In this document: piece after piece, positions 61,548-62,255 of the stretch | How positions within the stretch are numbered: the first letter of the stretch is position 1 | Layout: every line of letters begins with the position of its first letter | Assembly (NCBI GenBank): GCA_027489065.1 | Contig: JAIYAM010000003.1 | Location: 1-62,255 of the forward strand | DNA: 62,255 bases | From: Erythrobacteraceae bacterium | GTDB lineage: Bacteria > Pseudomonadota > Alphaproteobacteria > Sphingomonadales > Sphingomonadaceae | Direction of reading: 5' to 3' | Notes under the pieces: generated by a model | Database searches by the model: none | Seen by the model: only the letters and a program-made list of their open reading frames with translations | Told to the model about the DNA's origin: nothing | Program-made: the position numbers and the translations under genes

Positions 61548-62146
61548 TGCACCCCAATCCGCTCTTTCGTACCGACGACCGGGCCCTGATGGAATCGCTG
61601 GTCGAAGAGATCGGCTTCGGCATGGTCTTCGCGCAGACCCCTGACGGGCCGCGGGTGGCGCACACGCCGCTGCTCTCGACCGGCGTGGGTGCGGTGCGGT
61701 TCCACCTCGCGCGCGGCAATGCGCTGACCCGGCACCTGGACGGCGCCACCGCGCTGATCGTGGTCAACGGCCCGGACGCCTATGTCTCGCCCCGCTGGTA
61801 TGCGAACCGCGACACGGTGCCGACCTGGGATTACGTCGCGCTTGAACTCGAAGGCCGGGTACGGCGGATGGACGACGCGGGGCTCGAGGCCTTCCTTCAC
61901 GCCGCGATCCGCAAGCACGAGGGGCGGCTGGAGGGGGAGCCGTGGCTGGCGGAGGAATCCTCGGAGAAGGTCTGGGCCGGGCTGTTCCGCGGCATCGCCG
62001 GCTTCGAACTTGAAGTGCAGGCGTGGCGGCCCACCCTGAAGCTCTCCCAGAAAAAGTCCGCCGAAGAGCGCGCCCAGATCGCTGATGGCCTCGAAGCCGC
62101 CGGGCACGCCGCGCTTGCCCGCATGATCCGGAGCCTCACCGCGTGA
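61547..62146 (+). CDS. PaiB-like FMN-binding protein
   Basis: 199 residues, beginning MHPNPLFRTDDRALMESLV. VAHTPLLSTG, LIVVNGPDAYVSPRWY and VPTWDYVALELEG are the FMN-binding split-barrel motifs of the PaiB family, sometimes annotated as transcriptional regulators or small-molecule reductases. ATG overlaps the previous stop (TGATG). Confidence 0.93.
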   Translation: MHPNPLFRTDDRALMESLVEEIGFGMVFAQTPDGPRVAHTPLLSTGVGAVRFHLARGNALTRHLDGATALIVVNGPDAYVSPRWYANRDTVPTWDYVALELEGRVRRMDDAGLEAFLHAAIRKHEGRLEGEPWLAEESSEKVWAGLFRGIAGFELEVQAWRPTLKLSQKKSAEERAQIADGLEAAGHAALARMIRSLTA

Positions 62147-62255
62147 GGCTCCCCGCGCGTTTGGCAGTGTTCGATTGCGACGGCACGCTGGTCGACGGGC
62201 AGGCGGATGTCTGCTGGGCGATGGAGCGCGCCTTCACCCGCGCTGGCCTGCCCGC
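62143..62255 (+). CDS. HAD-superfamily hydrolase, N-terminal part
   Basis: Starts with GTG overlapping the previous stop (GTGA) and runs off the window end after about 37 codons. LAVFDCDGTLVDGQ is HAD motif I with the nucleophile Asp, of the phosphoglycolate-phosphatase type. Function beyond phosphatase-like cannot be stated. Confidence 0.85.
   Translation, partial: MRLPARLAVFDCDGTLVDGQADVCWAMERAFTRAGLP

Overview
The window is a high-GC alphaproteobacterial chromosome segment. Its gene content points to an aerobic anoxygenic phototroph of the Sphingomonadales, most likely Erythrobacteraceae (Erythrobacter/Porphyrobacter type). The evidence is a photosynthesis gene cluster with pufLM but no pufC directly downstream, the oxygen-dependent cyclase acsF, an ALA-synthase hemA closing the puh operon, and a Sphingomonad-style TonB receptor/tryptophan-halogenase/glycosidase neighbourhood. 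I saw no tRNA, rRNA, CRISPR array or insertion sequence.

Region 1 (1-24217) is roughly half of a photosynthesis gene cluster. The puf operon ends at its left edge (pufL tail, pufM, terminator). Facing it on the minus strand is bchG - PucC-like MFS - bchP - tspO - a small membrane protein. Then come the regulators ppsR and ppaA/aerR (minus) and, divergent from them, a tightly coupled plus-strand operon: bchF-N-B-H-L-M-lhaA-puhA-puhB-puhC-orf100-acsF-puhE-hemA. Together these cover the Mg-chelatase large subunit, the dark-operative protochlorophyllide reductase, methyltransferase, cyclase and esterification steps, reaction-centre H-subunit assembly and redox/light control. A shared 20-bp motif lies upstream of bchG and of bchF and is the best candidate PpsR operator.

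Region 2 (24218-42473) begins with a perfect parS-like palindrome followed by an 11-bp-phased GGGGGTCTA repeat array. It holds a maltodextrin/starch utilisation locus: GH97, GH13 and an MFS transporter on the minus strand; two GH13 enzymes, a LacI regulator and a flavin-dependent halogenase on the plus strand; operator-like palindromes between them. A second parS-like site plus repeat array separates this from a TonB-dependent receptor, which is divergent from a DUF6445-type protein and a second halogenase. An operator-like palindrome inside the DUF6445-type gene suggests one LacI regulon spanning both blocks.

Region 3 (42474-53934) has a lipoprotein cytochrome c, a DUF1499-type membrane protein, a coupled minus-strand set (NDH-like flavoprotein, TVP38-oxidoreductase fusion, CNT nucleoside transporter, CDP-alcohol phosphatidyltransferase) and a type-I-secretion-like operon. 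In that operon the ABC protein has lost every ATPase motif while its frame stays intact. I consider this pseudo-ABC/MFP/OMF set and the phased repeat/parS elements the two most unusual things here.

Region 4 (53935-62255) is core housekeeping: trmL, an alpha/beta hydrolase, the gatCAB operon with an embedded 52-residue membrane ORF, an FKBP isomerase, rpsU, crcB, an RluA-family pseudouridine synthase, a PaiB-like flavoprotein and the start of a HAD phosphatase.
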